Shown: piece by piece, positions 26,415 through 35,183 of the stretch | How positions within the stretch are numbered: the stretch's first letter is position 1 | Layout of the letters: every line of letters starts with the position of its first letter | Assembly (NCBI RefSeq): GCF_002847825.1 | Contig: NZ_PKIZ01000001.1 | Span: forward strand, 111,588-175,587 | Length of the DNA: 64,000 bases | Direction of reading: 5' to 3' | Source of the DNA: Kytococcus schroeteri | GTDB lineage: Bacteria > Actinomycetota > Actinomycetes > Actinomycetales > Dermatophilaceae | Notes under the pieces: model-generated | Seen by the model: only the letters and a program-made list of their open reading frames with translations | What the model was told of the DNA's origin: nothing | Database searches by the model: none | Position numbers and translations under genes: made by a program

Positions 26415-26906
26415 ATGAGGATCCCCACCACGCCCGCCACGCTCGCCCTCGACGCCGCCGGCGTCCCGTGGACCGGCCACGCCTTCGGCCACGAGGACGA
26501 CGTGGAGGGCTACGGGCAGGAGGCCGCCGAGGCCCTCGGGATCCCCGAGGAGCGCATCTTCAAGACGCTCGTGGTGGACTCCGGGGCCAAGGGCCGCCAC
26601 GAGCTGGCCGTCGCCGTGGTGGCCGTGGCCGACCGCCTGGACACCAAGGCCGTGGCGCGTGAGCTGGGGGTGAAGCGCTGCTCGATGGCGGACGTGGCCG
26701 CCGCCGAGCGCGCCACCGGCTACGTGGTGGGTGGCATCTCCCCCTTCGGGCAGAAGACACGCCTTCCGATGCTCGTGGACCAGCGCATCACCGACCACGG
26801 GACCGTGTTCGTCAGCGGAGGGCGCCGCGGCTTCGACGTGGAACTCTCCCCCGACGCGCTGCTCACCGCCACCGGTGCACGGCTGGCCGACGTGCGGCAG
26901 GCCTGA
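26415..26906 (+). CDS. ybaK: Cys-tRNA(Pro)/Cys-tRNA(Cys) deacylase YbaK
   Basis: This 163-residue stand-alone editing-domain protein hydrolyses mischarged aminoacyl-tRNA. YbaK marks include TPATLALDAAGVPWTGHAFG, the catalytic-pocket Lys in RIFKTLVVD, AVVAVADRLDTKAVARELGV, and GYVVGGISPFGQKTRLPM with the conserved GG-S-P-G loop. Length is typical. No Shine-Dalgarno is visible; CAGGAT six bases before the ATG suggests another leaderless start. It ends six bases before the stop of the convergent AsnC gene. Confidence 0.9.
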   Translation: MRIPTTPATLALDAAGVPWTGHAFGHEDDVEGYGQEAAEALGIPEERIFKTLVVDSGAKGRHELAVAVVAVADRLDTKAVARELGVKRCSMADVAAAERATGYVVGGISPFGQKTRLPMLVDQRITDHGTVFVSGGRRGFDVELSPDALLTATGARLADVRQA

Positions 26907-26912
26907 GGCGCC

Positions 26913-27377
26913 TCACTCCCCCAGGTGGGCGAAGGCCGTGCGGTTCTCCCACGGCGTGGTGAGCACCATCGTGGTGGTGGTGGAGCACCGTGCGGTGGAA
27001 CGGATCTCGGCGATGAGCTCCTCCAGCACGCTGGGCCGGCTGACGCGCACCAGCAGCACGTAACTGGCCGACCCGGCCACCGACCAGCACGCCTCGATCT
27101 CCGTGAGGTGGTGCAGGCGCTCGGGCACGTCGTCCGGGGCGCCGGGGTCGAAGGGCGTCAGCGAGAGCAGCGCCGTGATCGGCAGACCCGCCGCCTCGGG
27201 GTCCACCACCGCCCCGTAGCGGCGGATGACCCCGTTGTCCTCCAGCCGGCGCACGCGCTGGTGGGCCGCGGAGGTGGACAGGTGCACCCGCTGCGCCAGC
27301 TCGGTGTAGCTCATGCGGCCGTCCTGCGAGAGGTGGCTGACGATGGAGCGGTCGGTGGCGTCGAGTTCCTGGGGCAC
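26913..27377 (-). CDS. Lrp/AsnC family transcriptional regulator
   Basis: This 154-residue DNA-binding protein has an N-terminal winged HTH (DATDRSIVSHLSQDGRMSYT, then LAQRVHLSTSAAHQRVRRLE) and a C-terminal RAM ligand-binding domain (ALLSLTPF, ACWSVAGSASYVLLVRV, TTTMVLTTPWENR). Such proteins sense amino acids or related metabolites and usually control a neighbouring gene. Here the only divergent neighbour is the 5'-3' exonuclease, whose -10 box is 28 bases away. The GTG start follows from the TACGCT box. Confidence 0.85.
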   Translation of the reverse strand: MPQELDATDRSIVSHLSQDGRMSYTELAQRVHLSTSAAHQRVRRLEDNGVIRRYGAVVDPEAAGLPITALLSLTPFDPGAPDDVPERLHHLTEIEACWSVAGSASYVLLVRVSRPSVLEELIAEIRSTARCSTTTTMVLTTPWENRTAFAHLGE

Positions 27378-27383
27378 GGGGCC

Positions 27384-27389
27384 AGCGTA
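27384..27389 (-). promoter_or_regulatory. -10 element (TACGCT), leaderless, for the AsnC regulator
   Basis: TACGCT ends six bases before GTG 27377. An identical box serves the divergent gene 28 bases further right, so the two promoters must overlap upstream. Confidence 0.6.
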
Positions 27390-27416
27390 GGCGGCCGGCG
27401 TCCGCGCCACGCCGCC

Positions 27417-27422
27417 TACGCT
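27417..27422 (+). promoter_or_regulatory. -10 element (TACGCT), leaderless, for the 5'-3' exonuclease
   Basis: TACGCT ends six bases before GTG 27429. The G-rich GAGGG next to the start codon is too close to act as a ribosome binding site. Confidence 0.6.
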
Positions 27423-27428
27423 GAGGGT

Positions 27429-28379
27429 GTGACCGACGCACCACTGATGCTCATCGACGCCGCCAGCCTGTACTACCGGGCCTTCCACGGGGTGCCCGAC
27501 CGTCGCCGCGACCCGGCCGCCCCGCCCACCAACGCCGTGCGGGGTCTGGTGGACATGACCGCCTCCCTCGTGACGCACCGCTCCCCCGGCGGCCTGGTGA
27601 TGTGCTGGGACGACGACTGGCGGCCGGCCTTCCGCGTGGAGGCCATCCCCTCCTACAAGGAGCACCGCCTGGCGCCCGGCGACACCACGGGCACCACCGA
27701 GGACACGCCGCCGGACCTCGTGCCGCAGGTGCCCGTCATCGTGGACCTGCTGGCCGCCCTCGGCATCGCCCGGGTGGGGGCGCCGGGGTACGAGGCCGAC
27801 GACGTCATCGGCACGCTGGTGGAGCGCACCGCCGGGCGCCGCCCCGTGGAGGTGGTGACCGGCGACCGCGACCTCTTCCAGCTCGTGGACGACGCGGCCG
27901 GGGTGCGCGTGCTCTACACCGCGCGCGGCGGGGTGCGCGACGCCGACGAGGTGGACGAGTCCTGGCTGGTGCAGAAGTACGGACTGGCCAGCGGGCGCGC
28001 CTACGCGGAGATGGCGGTGCTGCGCGGCGACCCCTCGGACGGACTGCCCGGCGTCAAGGGCATCGGCGAGAAGACGGCCGTGCAGCTGCTGGACACCTTC
28101 GGGTCGCTCGCCGGCATCACCGAGGCGCTCGACCGCGGCGACGACCGCCTCAAGGGGGCCCGCCGGGCGCGGCTCGAGGAGGGGCGCGACTACCTCGCCG
28201 CAGCGCCCCGGGTGGTCGACGTGGCGCGCGACGCCCCGCTGGAGGTCACCGACGAGGCGCTGGCCCTGCCCCGGGAGGTGGCCGACCCCGCGGCGCTCGC
28301 CGACCTCGTGGAGCGCTACGACCTGGGCGGGCCCGTCGGGCGCCTGCTGGACGCGCTGGGCCTGCCGCCGCTGGCCTGA
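27429..28379 (+). CDS. 5'-3' exonuclease (PolA N-terminal-like, FEN family)
   Basis: This 316-residue stand-alone flap nuclease is equivalent to the small N-terminal domain of DNA polymerase I and may remove RNA primers or flaps. Metal-binding acids are in LMLIDAASLYYRAF, CWDDDWRPAFRV, GYEADDVIGTL and VVTGDRDLFQLVDD. The DNA-binding H3TH motif is DGLPGVKGIGEKTAVQLLDT near residue 200. PSYKEHR supplies the conserved basic arch. Position next to helY is common in actinobacteria. Confidence 0.9.
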   Translation: MTDAPLMLIDAASLYYRAFHGVPDRRRDPAAPPTNAVRGLVDMTASLVTHRSPGGLVMCWDDDWRPAFRVEAIPSYKEHRLAPGDTTGTTEDTPPDLVPQVPVIVDLLAALGIARVGAPGYEADDVIGTLVERTAGRRPVEVVTGDRDLFQLVDDAAGVRVLYTARGGVRDADEVDESWLVQKYGLASGRAYAEMAVLRGDPSDGLPGVKGIGEKTAVQLLDTFGSLAGITEALDRGDDRLKGARRARLEEGRDYLAAAPRVVDVARDAPLEVTDEALALPREVADPAALADLVERYDLGGPVGRLLDALGLPPLA

Positions 28380-28428
28380 CCGCGGCGACCCCGCACCGGG
28401 GAGGGGCGCAGGGCCGACCCAGCCCGGC

Positions 28429-31281
28429 TCAGTCCAGGCGGTCGGCGGCCACCACGCCGCGCAGCACCTGCTGCATGGCCTTGCGGGCCGTGCCCTGCAC
28501 CGAGGCGTGGGGAGAGGCCAGCTCCACCTGGCCCAGCAGGTCCACCACCTGCTTGGCGCGGCGCACGAAGTCCCCGGCCGAGAGGTCCGAGTCGCGCAGC
28601 ACCGTCTCCAGGCGCGCCCCGGTGGCCCACCGGTGCACCATCCATGCGATGCCGGCGTCCGGCTGGTCGGTGGTGGGCAGGTGGTGCTCGGCCTCCGCGT
28701 CCTCGATGCGGGACCACAGGTCCACCATGCGGTCGTAGGCCTTCTCCACGCGCGGGGTGGGCATCGACGGGGTGATGGAGACCTCCCCGCGGCGCGGCTC
28801 GTGCACCACGATCGACACCGCCGCGGCCAGCTCGGCGGCGTCGAGGCCCTGCCACAGCCCGCGCTGCAGGATCTCGGCCACGAGCAGGTCCTTCTCGGTG
28901 TACGTCCGCTGCAGGACGCGCCCGGCCTCGGTCACCTCCTGCCCGTCCTCCGAGAGGTAGCCCCACTCGGTGAGCAGCGCGCAGAGGCGGTCGAAGGTGC
29001 GGCTCACGGTGTGGGTGCGTCGGGCCACCTTGCGGCGCAGGCCGGCGGTCTCCCGCTCCAGGGTGTGCAGGCGCGTGGCCCAGCGGGCGTGCTCCTCCCG
29101 GTCCGGGCAGGCATGGCAGGGGTGGCGCCTCAGCGCGGCCCGCAACTCGTCGATGCGGTCGACCCCCGAGGCGCCCCGTGCACCGGTCGAACCCTCACCC
29201 TGCACCTCAGGGTGGGCGGCGGATCCCTCCTCCCGGGCGGTCAGGGGCGGGTCGGCGTCGGGCACCTTGGCCCGCATCGTGGCGGCCAGGTCCTTGCGGT
29301 CCTTGGGCTTGCGCGGGTTGAACCGTTGCGGAAGCTGCACGCGCCCCTGCACCACCGGCGGCTCGTCGAGGTCGGCGGCCACCACGGTGCGCAGCCGTCC
29401 GGCATCGGTCACCAGGGCCACGTCGTCGTGCTGCTTGCGCACCCCGTGCGTCCCGGTGATGACCACCGCGCGCCCGGCCCGGCGCCCCGAGCCGATACGG
29501 ATGACGTCACCGGGCACCAGCTCGCCCAGGGCGATCTCCACCTGCGCCCGCCGGGCCGCCCCGCGCTGCTTGGCCGCGTCCTTCTCCGCCTGCGTGAGCT
29601 CCTGGCGCAGCGCGGCGTACTCCGAGAAGTCGCCCAGGTGGCACTCCATGGCCTCCCGGTAGCCCTCCATGGCCTCGGTGTTGCGCTCCACGGACCGGGA
29701 GTGCCCCGCCATCGCGCGGTCGGCCTGGAACTGGGCGAACGACTCCTCCAGCAGCGTGCGGGCGTCCTGCCGCCCCAGCCGGTCCACGAGGTTGACGGCC
29801 ATGTTGGGCGAGGGTCGGAAGCTCGAGCGCAGCGGGAAGGTGCGGGTGGAGGCCAGACCGGCCACGTGCGTGGGGTCCACCCGCGGGCCGGCCAGCACCA
29901 CGGCGTGCCCCTCCACGTCGATGCCGCGGCGCCCCGCCCGGCCCGTCAGTTGGGTGTACTCGGCCGGGGTGAGGTCGGCGTGCGTCTCGCCGTTGAACTT
30001 CACCAGCTTCTCGATGACGGTGGTCCGCGCCGGCATGTTGACGCCCAGGGCCAGGGTCTCGGTGGCGAACACACACTGGATGCGCCCGGCGGCGAACAGC
30101 TCCTCCACGATCTCGCGGAAGAGCGGCAGCATGCCGGCGTGGTGGGCGGCGTAGCCGTTGGTGAGGCCTTCCACGAAGTCGTGGTAACCCAGCACGCCGA
30201 GGTCCTCGGGGGCCACCGAGAGCACGCGCGCCTCCACCTCGTCGTGGATCGCCTCGCCCTCCTCGTCGCTGATGAGGCGGGTACCGGCCGAGAGCAGCTG
30301 GCGCACCGCGGCGTCGCACCCGGCCCGGCTGAAGATGAACACGATGGCCGGCAGCAGGCCGTCCTCGTCGAGCGCGCGCACCACCTGCGCCCGCGAGGGG
30401 GTGCCGGTGCGCCGGGCACGGGCCGGCCCGCTCCGGCGGTCGTCGCGCCCGCCGCGGGGCCCACCACGCCGTCCCCGCCCCCGGCGGCCGCTGGGGGCCC
30501 CGGCGTCCTCGCGGTGCCAGCCGCCCCGTTCGGCCCCGGCGGTCCGCAGCCGTGCCACCAGCTCGGGGTTCACCGCCCGCGCCGTGCCGCGTCGGGCGCC
30601 CACCCCGCCCTCGGGGAACAGGTCGTAGAGGTCGTCACCCACCATCATGTGCTGCCACAGCGGCACCGGGCGCACCTCGGAGACCACCACCTCTGTGTCG
30701 CCACGCACCTGCCGCAGCCAGGCGCCGAACTCCTCGGCGTTGCTCACCGTGGCCGAGAGACTGATGACCTGCACGTCCTGGGGCAGGTGCAGGATCACCT
30801 CCTCCCACACCACGCCGCGCATGCGGTCGGCCAGGTAGTGCACCTCGTCCATGACCACGAAGCCCAGGCCGTGCAGGGTGGTGGAGTCGGCGTAGAGCAT
30901 GTTGCGCAGCACCTCGGTGGTCATGACCACCACGGGCGCGTTGCCGTTGATGCTGGAGTCGCCGGTGAGCAGCCCGACGTTGGCGTCCCCGTACTCCTGC
31001 GCCAGGTCGTGGAACTTCTGGTTGCTCAGCGCCTTGATGGGGGTGGTGTAAAAGCACTTGCGCCCGGTGGCCAGGGCCAGGTCCACGGCGAACTCCCCCA
31101 CCACCGTCTTGCCCGCGCCGGTCGGGGCCGCCACGAGCGCGCCGTGCCCGTCCTCGACGGCCTCGCAAGCGGTCACCTGGAAGGCGTCCAACTCGAACGG
31201 CTGCCGCATGAGGAAGTCCTGCAGGTGCGGGTGGCGGGCGCGCCGCTGGGCGGCGGCGAAACGATCCGAGGGACTGGACAT
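28429..31281 (-). CDS. helY: Ski2-like DEVH-box RNA helicase HelY
   Basis: This 950-residue SF2 helicase resembles yeast Mtr4/Ski2 and is the usual actinobacterial HelY. RecA domain 1 has LDAFQVTACEAVEDGHGALV, Walker A APTGAGKTVVGEFAVD, TPIKALSNQKF, motif II VMDEVHYL and motif III SLSATVSNAEEF. Domain 2 has FIFSRAGCD, TETLALGVNMPARTTVIE and QLTGRAGRRGID. A low-complexity Arg/Gly-rich insert (about residues 245-285) lies between them. The C-terminal part carries the DSHCT-like helical domain ending RGVVAADRLD. It is thought to act in RNA turnover. It follows tatC in the pafBC-tatAC order but has its own -10 box. Confidence 0.95.
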   Translation of the reverse strand: MSSPSDRFAAAQRRARHPHLQDFLMRQPFELDAFQVTACEAVEDGHGALVAAPTGAGKTVVGEFAVDLALATGRKCFYTTPIKALSNQKFHDLAQEYGDANVGLLTGDSSINGNAPVVVMTTEVLRNMLYADSTTLHGLGFVVMDEVHYLADRMRGVVWEEVILHLPQDVQVISLSATVSNAEEFGAWLRQVRGDTEVVVSEVRPVPLWQHMMVGDDLYDLFPEGGVGARRGTARAVNPELVARLRTAGAERGGWHREDAGAPSGRRGRGRRGGPRGGRDDRRSGPARARRTGTPSRAQVVRALDEDGLLPAIVFIFSRAGCDAAVRQLLSAGTRLISDEEGEAIHDEVEARVLSVAPEDLGVLGYHDFVEGLTNGYAAHHAGMLPLFREIVEELFAAGRIQCVFATETLALGVNMPARTTVIEKLVKFNGETHADLTPAEYTQLTGRAGRRGIDVEGHAVVLAGPRVDPTHVAGLASTRTFPLRSSFRPSPNMAVNLVDRLGRQDARTLLEESFAQFQADRAMAGHSRSVERNTEAMEGYREAMECHLGDFSEYAALRQELTQAEKDAAKQRGAARRAQVEIALGELVPGDVIRIGSGRRAGRAVVITGTHGVRKQHDDVALVTDAGRLRTVVAADLDEPPVVQGRVQLPQRFNPRKPKDRKDLAATMRAKVPDADPPLTAREEGSAAHPEVQGEGSTGARGASGVDRIDELRAALRRHPCHACPDREEHARWATRLHTLERETAGLRRKVARRTHTVSRTFDRLCALLTEWGYLSEDGQEVTEAGRVLQRTYTEKDLLVAEILQRGLWQGLDAAELAAAVSIVVHEPRRGEVSITPSMPTPRVEKAYDRMVDLWSRIEDAEAEHHLPTTDQPDAGIAWMVHRWATGARLETVLRDSDLSAGDFVRRAKQVVDLLGQVELASPHASVQGTARKAMQQVLRGVVAADRLD

Positions 31282-31287
31282 GCGTCC

Positions 31288-31293
31288 ACCCTA
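31288..31293 (-). promoter_or_regulatory. -10 element (TAGGGT) of a leaderless promoter
   Basis: TAGGGT ends six bases before the helY ATG at 31281. With the tatC terminator just upstream, this makes helY a separate transcription unit. Confidence 0.55.
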
Positions 31294-31338
31294 GGTGGAG
31301 CCACCGACAGCCCCACGGTGACCGCCCGGGCACGCGAA

Positions 31339-31364
31339 CGGCCCGCCCCGGAAGGGACGGGCCG
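31339..31364 (-). terminator. Terminator hairpin downstream of tatC
   Basis: CGGCCCGCCCC and GGGACGGGCCG form an 11-base stem with one mismatch and a four-base GGAA loop, about 23 bases past the tatC stop. Confidence 0.6.
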
Positions 31365-31386
31365 ACGTGGGACCGGGCGGCGCGGC

Positions 31387-32208
31387 TCAGAGCGCCGAGG
31401 CGGTGTCCGGGTCGAGGTCCAGGTACTCCGGACGGTCGCGCTTGCGCATCTTGTCGCGCAGGATCGCGATGCCGCAGGCGATGACGTACATGAGCATCAT
31501 CGGGATGGTGAGCGCCACCATCGAGGTGGGCTCCGGTGCCGCCAGGGCCGCGAACACGAGCACACCGATCGTGGCCCAGCGCCAGCCCCGGAGCATGACC
31601 CGGCCGCTCAGCAGGCCGGCGTGGTTGACGGCCACCATGATGACCGGCAGCAGGAAGGCCATGCCGAACCAGAGGATGAAGTTGCCGACGAAGGCGAAGT
31701 ACGGCTCGGCCGCCGTGAGGTTGGTGCCGCCCTCCGGCATGAAGGCCCCGATGAGCGCCTTCACGGCCGACGGCAGGGCCCACAGGGCCAGGGCGCAGCC
31801 GAGCAGGAACATCGGCACCGCCGCGAGGAAGTACCCGAAGGCGATCATCTTCTCCCGGCGGTACAGGCCAGGGAGGATGAACGCCCAGAACTGCCACAGC
31901 CAGATCGGGCTGGCGATGATGACGCCCACGACCGCCGAGATCTTGGCCTTGATGGTGAACGGCTGGGTCACGCCACCGGCGCCGAAGTTGACCGAGAAGT
32001 CGTCCTTGCCGCGTTCCTTGGCCACCTCCACGATGGGGCGCATCAGGAACTCGGCGATGGCCTCGTAGTAGTACCACCCCACGCACATCCCGACGAACAC
32101 CGCAACCGCGGCGATGAGCATGCGGTTGCGGAGTTCCTTGAAGTGCTCCACGAGGGCCATGCGGCCCTCCGGGTTCGGAGCCTTCCTCGAGAAGGGGTTG
32201 CGGGCCAC
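31387..32208 (-). CDS. tatC: Twin-arginine translocase subunit TatC
   Basis: This 273-residue polytopic protein forms the signal-peptide receptor of the Tat pathway. The GTG start gives VARNPFSRKAPNPEGRMALV, followed by EHFKELRNRMLIAAVAVFVG, the conserved cytosolic start with the Glu-His-Lys/Arg-Glu-Leu-Arg motif. Six membrane helices follow, with PFTIKAKISAVVGVIIASPI, LWQFWAFILPGLYRREKM and AAPEPTSMVALTIPMMLMYV as family signatures. It starts five bases after tatA, so the two are co-transcribed. A Tat substrate (the ceramidase-like enzyme) is encoded in this window. Confidence 0.95.
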   Translation of the reverse strand: MARNPFSRKAPNPEGRMALVEHFKELRNRMLIAAVAVFVGMCVGWYYYEAIAEFLMRPIVEVAKERGKDDFSVNFGAGGVTQPFTIKAKISAVVGVIIASPIWLWQFWAFILPGLYRREKMIAFGYFLAAVPMFLLGCALALWALPSAVKALIGAFMPEGGTNLTAAEPYFAFVGNFILWFGMAFLLPVIMVAVNHAGLLSGRVMLRGWRWATIGVLVFAALAAPEPTSMVALTIPMMLMYVIACGIAILRDKMRKRDRPEYLDLDPDTASAL

Positions 32209-32213
32209 GCGCG

Positions 32214-32585
32214 TCAGTTCAGGCGGGTGCCGTCGGACGGCTTGTTGGCCTCGGCCGAACGGGTCGGGTCGGCCAGACGGGAGTCCGGACGGGCGGCGTC
32301 GTAGTCGGCGGCGTGGGCCTCGGGGGTCCACTTCTCCTCACGCACCGTGGTCTCGGTGACGCGGGTGCCGTCGGGGCGGGCCTCGGCGCGCACCTCGGTG
32401 GCCTTTCCGTCGACCGTCTCGTCCTTGCCGTCCTTCTTCATCTCGCCCACCTCGGACTTCAGCACGCGGGCCGAGCGCCCCAGGTTGCGGGCCATGTCCG
32501 GCAGCTTCGCGGAGGCGAAGATCAGCACGATGGCGATGACGAGGATGATGAGGATGAGCGGGTTCTCGAAAAGACGTGCACCCAT
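32214..32585 (-). CDS. tatA: Twin-arginine translocase subunit TatA
   Basis: This 123-residue protein has one short N-terminal membrane helix (ENPLILIILVIAIVLIFASA), an amphipathic helix KLPDMARNLGRSARVLKSEV and a long acidic soluble tail. This is the TatA/E plan; the tail is longer than in many homologues. The usual Phe-Gly hinge is replaced by FASAKLPDMAR, as in actinobacterial TatA. AGGGAG precedes the ATG; the overlapping TAGGGA could also be a -10 box. Confidence 0.9.
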   Translation of the reverse strand: MGARLFENPLILIILVIAIVLIFASAKLPDMARNLGRSARVLKSEVGEMKKDGKDETVDGKATEVRAEARPDGTRVTETTVREEKWTPEAHAADYDAARPDSRLADPTRSAEANKPSDGTRLN

Positions 32586-32626
32586 GTCGGCTCCCTAGGT
32601 TGAACGAGTGCCCGGTTCGGGCCCTG

Positions 32627-33637
32627 TCACCTTACGGTACGGCGCACGCCGCTCGACAACTGCGCCACGGCGCGGGACGCGCCCTGCGACACGGCCGTGA
32701 GAAGCGTCTCAGGGGCCACCACCTGCACCGCTCCCCCGGTGCTCCACACCAGACGGGTCACCCAGGCGGGGTCCGCGGCGCGCACCACCACGCGGCGACG
32801 CCCCTGCGGCACCGGGCCCAGCCCGCCGTCCTCGGCCCCGTCCTGCCCGCCGTAGTACTCGGCCACCCAGTCGGCCTCGGCGCTGAGATCCAGCACCACC
32901 TCGGTGTCGTCCGGCCCCCCGGTGTACGCCCCGGCCCCCAGGTCCTTGGGCTCGGCCTGCGCCGGCGGGGTGCCGTCGGCGTCCAGCACCTCGGCCGCCG
33001 CGATGCGGTCGAGCCGGAAGAGCCGCACGTCGCCCGCGGTGTGGCACCACGCCTCGAGGTAGGTCTGTCCGTCCACGGCCACCACCCGCATCGGGGAGAC
33101 CTCACGGGAGGTCGCCTCGTCGCGGCCGTGGGCCACGTGCTCCAGGCGCACGAGCCGCCGGTTGCGCACGGCGTCGCGCAGACGGGCGGCCAGCTCCTCG
33201 TCGGTGGGGGCCGACGCCTCGTGCACCACGGTGCCCTCCACCACCGGGCGCAGCGGGCCGGCGGCCTCGGCGATGCGGGTGGCCAGCTCCTCGGCGCGGG
33301 CGCGGTCGTCCTCCCCGAGCCCGGGCGCCCCGGCCAGCGCCCGCAGCCCGGCCACCAGCGCGGTCGCCTCGTCGGCGCCCAGGCGCAGCGGACGGGCGAT
33401 GGTGTCGGCATTGCGCAGGTACACGTGGCCGTGGTCCCACTGCGCGTCGATGAGGTCGTCCGGCATCCGGCCGGGCAGGCCGCACAGGAAGACCAGCTGC
33501 AGGTCGCGCTCCAGCGAGGCCGGGGTGACGCCGAAGGTGGCGGCGGCCTCCTCGATCTCGACCCCCTGCCGGTGCAGGAGCCAGGGCACCATCTCCAGCA
33601 GGCGCTCCAGGCGCGCGGTCGCGGACTCGGCGGCCAT
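32627..33637 (-). CDS. pafC: WYL-domain transcription activator subunit PafC
   Basis: This 336-residue partner of PafB has a winged-helix start (SATARLERLLEMVPWLLHRQ, then IEEAAATFGVTPASLERDLQ), the WYL domain (VRLEHVAHGRDEATSREVSP, then MRVVAVDGQTYLEAWCHTAG) and a C-terminal WCX domain. In mycobacteria the PafB-PafC heterodimer binds single-stranded DNA through the WYL domains and activates LexA-independent DNA-damage genes. The ATG overlaps the pafB stop (ATGA). It is kept here although pupylation genes are absent from the usual site, consistent with a repair role. Confidence 0.9.
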   Translation of the reverse strand: MAAESATARLERLLEMVPWLLHRQGVEIEEAAATFGVTPASLERDLQLVFLCGLPGRMPDDLIDAQWDHGHVYLRNADTIARPLRLGADEATALVAGLRALAGAPGLGEDDRARAEELATRIAEAAGPLRPVVEGTVVHEASAPTDEELAARLRDAVRNRRLVRLEHVAHGRDEATSREVSPMRVVAVDGQTYLEAWCHTAGDVRLFRLDRIAAAEVLDADGTPPAQAEPKDLGAGAYTGGPDDTEVVLDLSAEADWVAEYYGGQDGAEDGGLGPVPQGRRRVVVRAADPAWVTRLVWSTGGAVQVVAPETLLTAVSQGASRAVAQLSSGVRRTVR

Positions 33638-34692
33638 CAGCCCTCCCGGGAGGTCGTCGTCGGTGCGCCGGCGGTGGCCAGCACCTGCTCGAGGCGGTCG
33701 ACCACCTGGGCTCGCAGGTCGTCGGGCTCCACGGCCAGCAGGTCGGGGCCCAGCTCGGCCAGCTGCCCCACGATGCGGGAGCGGTCGGCCGCGGGCAGGT
33801 GCAGCACGTCGCCGGCATCGGTGCGGTCCACCGCATCGGCCCAGCGGCGCAGCGCCACGCCGCGCCCGGGGGCCACCGTCACCGTGGCGGCCAGCGTGTC
33901 CGGGCGGCCCTGCGTGGCGCGGTCGATCATCGCCGCGGGGTCGTGGTCGGCGGGCACCTCCACCACGCCCGGGCGGCCGGTGGCCCGCACGGGGCCCACC
34001 ACGCGGGTGAGGCGGAAGACGCGCGGGGCGTCGCGGTCCAGGTCGAAGCCGGTGACGTACCAGCGGCCGCGGCGCAGCAGGAGCGCCCACGGGTGTACGC
34101 GGCGGGTGCTCACCGGGGCCCCGCTGCGGCGGTAGTCGAAGGTGACCGCCCGGCGCTCGGCGATGGCGTCGCGCAGGCCGCCGAATGCGGCCTCCGGGGT
34201 GCGGATCACGGGCTGGACGCCCAGGGCCGGGCTGGCCGGGGTCGTGGGGCCGTCCGCATCGGTCCCCGGTGCCTCGTCACCGGGCACGGCGCCGTCGGCG
34301 GCGCTGATCTTGCGCAGCGCCCGCTCCCCGGCCGCCGAGAGCGAGGCCTGGCCCCACACACGGGCGGCGACGCCCAGCATCGTGAGCTCCTCGGCGGAGA
34401 AGACGAGCTCGGGCAGGGCGTACTCGTCGGGGTCGACGCGGTAGCCCTCCTCGTCGTCGAAGCCGGGGTCCACCGGGGCCGTGGTCACGGGCACGCCCAG
34501 GGCGCGCAGGTCGTTCTTGTCCCGCTCGAAGGTGCGGTCGAACGCCTCGGCGCTGCCCTCCTGGTACTCCGGCATGATCCGCCGGATCTCCGCCTTGGTG
34601 AGCGGCCGCCGGGTGTGCAGGAGCGCGAGCAGCAGGTTGAGCAGCCGCTCGGTCTTCAGGTTGGGGTCGTGCCCGCGCCCGGCAGCGGCCAT
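33637..34692 (-). CDS. pafB: WYL-domain transcription activator subunit PafB
   Basis: This 351-residue protein has a winged helix at the start (LKTERLLNLLLALLHTRRPL, then RRIMPEYQEGSAEAFDRTFE and RDKNDLRALGVPV), a WYL domain (RRAVTFDYRRSGAPVSTRRV, then HPWALLLRRGRWYVTGFDLD and REAPRVFRL-like strand) and a WCX domain. It pairs with PafC to sense DNA damage. The ATG overlaps the stop of the FKBP gene upstream. A disordered Asp/Gly/Thr stretch (about 140-160) separates two parts of the protein. Confidence 0.9.
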   Translation of the reverse strand: MAAAGRGHDPNLKTERLLNLLLALLHTRRPLTKAEIRRIMPEYQEGSAEAFDRTFERDKNDLRALGVPVTTAPVDPGFDDEEGYRVDPDEYALPELVFSAEELTMLGVAARVWGQASLSAAGERALRKISAADGAVPGDEAPGTDADGPTTPASPALGVQPVIRTPEAAFGGLRDAIAERRAVTFDYRRSGAPVSTRRVHPWALLLRRGRWYVTGFDLDRDAPRVFRLTRVVGPVRATGRPGVVEVPADHDPAAMIDRATQGRPDTLAATVTVAPGRGVALRRWADAVDRTDAGDVLHLPAADRSRIVGQLAELGPDLLAVEPDDLRAQVVDRLEQVLATAGAPTTTSREG

Positions 34693-35078
34693 CAGCGCTC
34701 GGCCACCGCCACGAGGTCCACCACGAAGATGAGGGTCTCACCGGGGGCGATGACGCCACCGGCACCGGCGTCGCCGTAGGCCATGTGCGGCGGGATGACG
34801 AGCTTGCGGCGGCCGCCCACACGCATGCCCTGCATGCCCTCGTCCCAGCCGGCGATGACCTGGCCGACGCCCAGCTGGAACTGCAGCGGGGTGCCGCGGT
34901 CCCACGAGGCGTCGAACTGCTCGCCGGTGGAGAAGGCCACGCCCACGTAGTGCGCGGCGATGACGTCGCCGGCGCCGGCCTGCGCGCCGTCGCCCTCCCA
35001 GAGGTCCTCGACCACCAGCTCGGTGGGGGCCTCGCCCTCGGGGAAGTCGATCTCGGGCTTGGTGGGCTGGTCGCTCAT
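34692..35078 (-). CDS. FKBP-type peptidyl-prolyl isomerase (cytosolic)
   Basis: This 128-residue single FKBP domain without signal peptide has the active-site framework VIAAHYVGVAFSTGEQFDAS, then LQFQLGVGQVIAGWDEGMQG, LVIPPHMAYGD and ETLIFVVDLVAV. It catalyses cis-trans isomerisation of Xaa-Pro bonds. The ATG (35078) is preceded by GGAGG four bases away; the longer frame is not needed. It is the first gene of the FKBP-pafB-pafC-tatA-tatC run with overlapping or close junctions. Confidence 0.9.
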   Translation of the reverse strand: MSDQPTKPEIDFPEGEAPTELVVEDLWEGDGAQAGAGDVIAAHYVGVAFSTGEQFDASWDRGTPLQFQLGVGQVIAGWDEGMQGMRVGGRRKLVIPPHMAYGDAGAGGVIAPGETLIFVVDLVAVAER

Positions 35079-35115
35079 GGTGCCTCCGGGGGTGCGGCGG
35101 GAAGGGCGCACGAAA

Positions 35116-35144
35116 GGGCCCTCACACGGTCGGTGTGAGGGCCC
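35116..35144 (-). terminator. Terminator hairpin with short T-tract
   Basis: GGGCCCTCACAC and its exact complement make a 12-base stem with a five-base loop. On the minus strand TTT follows. It lies 40 bases past the FKBP lipoprotein stop and before the FKBP-pafBC operon. Confidence 0.75.
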
Positions 35145-35183
35145 AGTGTGCCTGATGGGCGGGGGCTCAGGCAGCCCCAGGTG

